Assembly (NCBI GenBank): GCA_020637675.1
Contig: JACKKD010000003.1
Span: 744,001 to 808,000, forward strand
Length of the DNA: 64,000 bases
Reading direction: 5' to 3'
Origin: Paracoccaceae bacterium
GTDB lineage: Bacteria; Pseudomonadota; Alphaproteobacteria; Rhodobacterales; Rhodobacteraceae
Positions 61,187 through 64,000 of this stretch are shown here, piece after piece. The notes under the pieces were generated by a model. It was not told the origin of the DNA. It was given only the letters and a program-made list of their open reading frames with translations, and ran no database searches. Position 1 is the stretch's first letter, and each line of letters begins with the position of its first letter. Both the position numbers and the translations under genes were made by a program.

Positions 61187-61644
61187 CGGACGAAATCCGC
61201 ACCTCGGCCGAGGTCCACGAGGCTTCGGCGCTGCCCAGGGCACGGGTCGCCCACACGGCACCCGACGCGCCGAAGACCGCCGAGATGTGCCCCCTTCCGG
61301 AGGCGGTGGCGGCCGAGCCGATGGAGGCGAAGAGCCCGGCGCAATGGGCCTACGAGCGGCTGATCCTCTACATCCAGAATTTCGAGGCCCAGCTCGACGA
61401 CAAGCACGAGGTGGCGATGGGCTTCACCGGCGGCGACGTCGGTGTGCTGCAGATCGAGGGCATCGGGTACTTCGACCCCGATATCGTGACCTTTTACGGC
61501 CGCGACGAGGACGGCGCGCGGACGCAGCTCATCCAGCATGTCTCGCAGCTCAACGTCATGCTCCGCGCGCTGCCGAAGGCGCCCGAGGTGGAGGAACCGC
61601 GGCGGATCGGTTTCCGGCTGGCTGCCGACCTTGGCCGGGGCTGA
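61162..61644 (+). CDS. DUF6173 family protein
   Basis: This 160-residue protein has the DUF6173 core from about residue 65 on: WAYERLILYIQNFEAQLDD, HEVAMGFTGGDVGVLQIEG and FYGRDEDGARTQLIQHVSQL, then NVMLRALPK. The family is largely confined to Rhodobacteraceae-like bacteria, which supports the taxonomic call. No function is known. The ATG at 61162 lies inside the end of the hydrolase gene. Confidence 0.8.
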   Translation: MAVAKTDLTDEIRTSAEVHEASALPRARVAHTAPDAPKTAEMCPLPEAVAAEPMEAKSPAQWAYERLILYIQNFEAQLDDKHEVAMGFTGGDVGVLQIEGIGYFDPDIVTFYGRDEDGARTQLIQHVSQLNVMLRALPKAPEVEEPRRIGFRLAADLGRG

Positions 61645-61759
61645 ATCGCCCTCAAAGTGTCGGTTTCGCACAACGGCTCCCACCCGCATGGTCTCGGGGT
61701 CGTGACAGTCGCGGATGAATCGGCTATTCGGGCCGAAACGCGGGATCAGGAGCGAGACG

Positions 61760-61894
61760 ATGGCCGAACACAAACCGGGCAGCATGGACATCCGGGCGCA
61801 GGAAAAGACCTTTGCCGGCTTCGTGCGCTTCACGATCTGGGCGGTAGTTCTCATCATCGCCGTGCTGATCTTCATGGCGCTCGCCAACGCCTGA
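61760..61894 (+). CDS. aa3-type cytochrome c oxidase subunit IV
   Basis: This is a 44-residue protein: polar N-terminus with MAEHKPGSMDIRAQEKTF and one transmembrane helix (FTIWAVVLIIAVLIFMALA). That is the pattern of the small subunit IV of alphaproteobacterial aa3 cytochrome oxidases. It is far from any other oxidase gene here, as is normal for this subunit. It is followed by a lipoprotein gene 22 bp away. Confidence 0.85.
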   Translation: MAEHKPGSMDIRAQEKTFAGFVRFTIWAVVLIIAVLIFMALANA

Positions 61895-61916
61895 CCTGAG
61901 CCGGGACTCCATCGCC

Positions 61917-62549
61917 ATGCACCGGCTTGCCATCAGCCTGACACTTCTGCTCGCACTCGTGCTTGCCGGCTGCGGTGCCGAACCGGTCTGGGCACCGGAC
62001 GAAGCCGTGACGCGCGCCCGCTTTTCCTCGGGCGAGCCGCCGTCGATCACGCTCTACACGGTCGTCCGCAAGAAGAGCGGCGAAGGCGCGCATTCCGGAA
62101 TCATGATCGATGGCAGCCAGCGCGTGCTTTTCGACCCGGCCGGAACCTGGCACCATCCGTGGGTGCCCGAGCGGAACGACCTGCATTACGGCATCACCGA
62201 GCAGATGCGGAAGTTCTACATCGACTACCATGCGCGAGAGACCTACGACGTCATCTCGCAGAAGGTCTATGTGTCGCCCGCCGTGGCCGAGGCGGCCATC
62301 CGCAAGGCTGAGGCTTATGGCGCCGTCAACAAGGCCTTCTGCGGGAACTCGGTCAGCGACATCCTCCAGGGCTTGCCCGGCTTCGAATCGATCCCGAAGA
62401 CGTTCTTCCCCAACCGGATCATGAAGGCCTTCGGCGAGTTGCCCGGTGTGCAGACGAAACTGCACGAGGATGGCGACCCCGACGACCACTCGGGGGTCCT
62501 GATGGTCCAGCAGAGCGCCTCGATCGAACCGACGATGCCGTCGCGCTGA
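61917..62549 (+). CDS. Lipoprotein with permuted papain-like features
   Basis: This 210-residue lipoprotein has a signal peptide and lipobox LAGC (Cys19). Further on, His59 in GEGAHSGIMIDG and Cys142 in NKAFCGNSVSDIL are in the order His then Cys, as in circularly permuted NlpC/P60-type (YiiX-like) hydrolases. It may therefore cleave an amide or lipid in the periplasm. No family name is certain. It converges with a membrane protein gene. Confidence 0.75.
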   Translation: MHRLAISLTLLLALVLAGCGAEPVWAPDEAVTRARFSSGEPPSITLYTVVRKKSGEGAHSGIMIDGSQRVLFDPAGTWHHPWVPERNDLHYGITEQMRKFYIDYHARETYDVISQKVYVSPAVAEAAIRKAEAYGAVNKAFCGNSVSDILQGLPGFESIPKTFFPNRIMKAFGELPGVQTKLHEDGDPDDHSGVLMVQQSASIEPTMPSR

Positions 62550-62562
62550 GCCGCGCCGGGCG

Positions 62563-63606
62563 TCAGTCGAAGATGCCGGTCACGCGGCCGAGCAGCATGA
62601 AGGCGCGGGCGGTGCGGGTTTCGGCCAGCGACGCGATCTCCTGATCGGTCGCGTTCTTCTCGAACTCCGCGAAGGTCTTGTCGAAAAGCCGCAGGAAGTG
62701 GTGAACGGTGTCGCGGAAGATCGTGTCCTGTCGCATCCGCCCGGCCGTCAGCGCGAGGCTGGAGCGGTCGCGCACCCCGCCGAGCGCTGCAATGGTCTTG
62801 CCCCTTTCGCCCTGGGCGAAGCGCCGCCAGATTTCGGGCCGGGCCCGGTCCGGGCGCAGATCGTCCATGTAGATCCCGTCCTGGCTGAGCAGCGTCAGCG
62901 CGTCCTGTGCGGCACGGATGAGCTTGGCGAGCCCTCGGTCGTCGAGTGCCCGTCGCAGAGCCCGGAACCCCTCGCGGTCGTTCTCGCTGTCGGGGAAGTT
63001 CAAGGCGCGGATGAAGTCGGCGACAGATACCGGCGCGGCCTCGGATTCGGCGGGGGTGCCGAGTGCGAGCGTGGGCTGTTCTTCGGCTGCCGCCGATGCC
63101 GCGCCCGGCGGAACGAAGGCGGCCTTGCGGTCGGCCGAGGGCTGGACGGCTTCGGCATCGCGCCGCGAGGTGAACGTGGCGATCGCGGTCTCGGCCTGTT
63201 TGGCCGCTGCCGCGATCTCCTCCAGCCGTTTCTCGACCGAGGACTTGGCGAGGCCGCCCTGTGCCTGGGTGACGTAGGCCTGGCGCATAGCGTCGATGGC
63301 AGCCTGAAGCCGCTGCGTCTCGTCCTTCATCGCGCGCGCCGTCCTGAGCGTGACGACCGCGATCCAGATCAGCGCGAGTGGAAGGAAGATCGCCACCAGC
63401 ACCATGACCGTGCCGAGCGACCCGCCCGAGCTGCTGCCATCCCCGGCAAAGAGAAAGAAGCCGCCGACAAGCGCCAGCCAGATCAGGCTGACCACCCCGG
63501 CGATGATCTCGGCCGGGCCGACCGCGGTCGCGGAAGAGGACCGGCTGTAGAGGCCGAACCCGATCCGGTCCCCTCCGGCCCCGTCCGACTGCTGCCCGTC
63601 CGACAT
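62563..63606 (-). CDS. Conserved two-TM protein with coiled coil
   Basis: This 347-residue protein has two N-terminal helices (about 30-80; IIAGVVSLIWLALVGGFFLF and VMVLVAIFLPLALIWIAVVT), a coiled-coil stretch (TQRLQAAIDAMRQAYVTQAQ), a low-complexity linker, and a helical C-terminal domain containing RPEIWRRFAQGERGKTIAALGG-like segments (first 20 residues only shown in part). The start at 63606 is chosen because GGAGG lies seven bases upstream. It lies 24 bp after greA on the same strand. The function is unknown. Confidence 0.75.
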   Translation of the reverse strand: MSDGQQSDGAGGDRIGFGLYSRSSSATAVGPAEIIAGVVSLIWLALVGGFFLFAGDGSSSGGSLGTVMVLVAIFLPLALIWIAVVTLRTARAMKDETQRLQAAIDAMRQAYVTQAQGGLAKSSVEKRLEEIAAAAKQAETAIATFTSRRDAEAVQPSADRKAAFVPPGAASAAAEEQPTLALGTPAESEAAPVSVADFIRALNFPDSENDREGFRALRRALDDRGLAKLIRAAQDALTLLSQDGIYMDDLRPDRARPEIWRRFAQGERGKTIAALGGVRDRSSLALTAGRMRQDTIFRDTVHHFLRLFDKTFAEFEKNATDQEIASLAETRTARAFMLLGRVTGIFD

Positions 63607-63630
63607 TTCCACCCCTCCGTGCCCCGCCGG

Positions 63631-64000
63631 TCAGACGTAGCGGATGCTCACGACCTCGTAACTCTTCTCGCCGCCGGGTGTGCGTACCTCGACGCTGTCG
63701 CCCGCGTCCTTTCCGATCAGCGCCCGCGCGAGCGGCGAGCGGATGTTCAGAAGACCCCTCTCGATATCCGCCTCGGCCTCGCCGACGATCTGGTACGTAC
63801 GCTCCTCGTCGCTGTCCTCGTCCACAAGAGTCACGGTCGCGCCGAACTTGATAGCGCCGGACAGTGACGCAGGGTCGATCACCTCGGCGCGGGACAGGAT
63901 GGATTCCAGTTCCTTGATCCGCCCCTCGACGAAGCTCTGCCGCTCGCGTGCCGCATGGTATTCGGCATTTTCCGACAGGTCGCCATGCTCGCGCGCCTCG
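63631..64000 (-). CDS. greA: Transcription elongation factor GreA (partial)
   Basis: The reading frame enters from the right edge with the GreA coiled-coil region HGDLSENAEYHAARERQSF, followed by VEGRIKELESILSRAEVID and the C-terminal domain ending with KSYEVVSIRYV. The N-terminal ~35 residues lie beyond the window. GreA restarts RNA polymerase stalled by backtracking. It is upstream of the two-TM gene on the same strand. Confidence 0.93.
   Translation of the reverse strand, partial: EAREHGDLSENAEYHAARERQSFVEGRIKELESILSRAEVIDPASLSGAIKFGATVTLVDEDSDEERTYQIVGEAEADIERGLLNIRSPLARALIGKDAGDSVEVRTPGGEKSYEVVSIRYV

Noticed and set aside
1..64000. rRNA or tRNA genes
   Set aside because: No cloverleaf with T-loop and anticodon pattern or rRNA-like stretch was found by reading; a dedicated search would settle it.

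Overview
The window is a 64 kb piece of a high-GC alphaproteobacterial chromosome, almost certainly from the Rhodobacteraceae/Paracoccaceae group. This rests on gene content (plant-type GshA, DUF2794, DUF6173, the 44-residue aa3-oxidase subunit IV, MbfA), on a GTTC-N7-GTTC type LexA box, and on dense, short-gapped, high-GC operons. No rRNA, tRNA, CRISPR array, prophage or transposase was seen. The window is mostly housekeeping genes with a few accessory insertions.

Layout. 0-7 kb: mobA with a GNAT gene, a DUF2478 protein, adenine deaminase, an MFS transporter and a GT4/GT29 glycosyltransferase pair. 6.7-9.5 kb: asd, followed directly by a tandem 73-bp palindromic repeat and a terminator, then a cobalamin riboswitch in front of bluB, then a DUF805 protein. 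9.5-17 kb: gshA, rsmE and ubiA (starts 12 bp apart), a BON/OmpA envelope protein, and moaE-moaD-pgsA. 17-21.9 kb: an accessory block (PLP trans-sulfuration enzyme, wHTH-TPR regulator, unknown small gene, a decayed uvrC 3' end, a TauE-type permease and a GntR regulator) lying between pgsA and uvrC. 21.9-28 kb: uvrC, a pteridine-reductase-like SDR, a small zinc-ribbon membrane protein, an S49 peptidase, a LysR regulator and zapE. 28-37.7 kb: transporters, ornithine cyclodeaminase-like and HAD enzymes, S-formylglutathione hydrolase, MbfA with an Irr-like box, a TetR regulator and peptidase T. 37.7-43.9 kb: an I78-type lipoprotein, an orphan SOS-controlled imuB, DUF2794, and an M17 aminopeptidase/NlpC operon. 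44-50.9 kb: carbonic anhydrase, a pyrB / low-GC membrane gene / inactive pyrC / plsY operon, and a uracil-DNA glycosylase/LysE/moaB operon. 51-64 kb: an RND efflux pair, a DsbD-like protein, YqgE, Sua5, an acyl-CoA dehydrogenase, a metallo-beta-lactamase-fold hydrolase, oxidase subunit IV, and a partial greA at the right edge.

How the genes work together. Molybdopterin synthesis is represented at several separate sites (mobA, moaD/moaE, moaB, and a DUF2478 protein of a family often found near molybdate transport genes). Phospholipid synthesis (pgsA, plsY), pyrimidine synthesis (pyrB plus a DHOase homologue without metal ligands), quinone synthesis (ubiA), formaldehyde detoxification (fghA) and DNA repair (uvrC, udg, imuB) are all present.

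Most distinctive observations: a displaced uvrC 3' end marking the edge of an insertion; a compositionally foreign membrane-protein gene joined by 4-bp overlaps to both pyrB and pyrC; a very clear SOS promoter that also corrects the imuB start; and a strongly base-paired, unannotated RNA candidate near 40.6-40.75 kb. All functions are read from sequence only; no database search was run.
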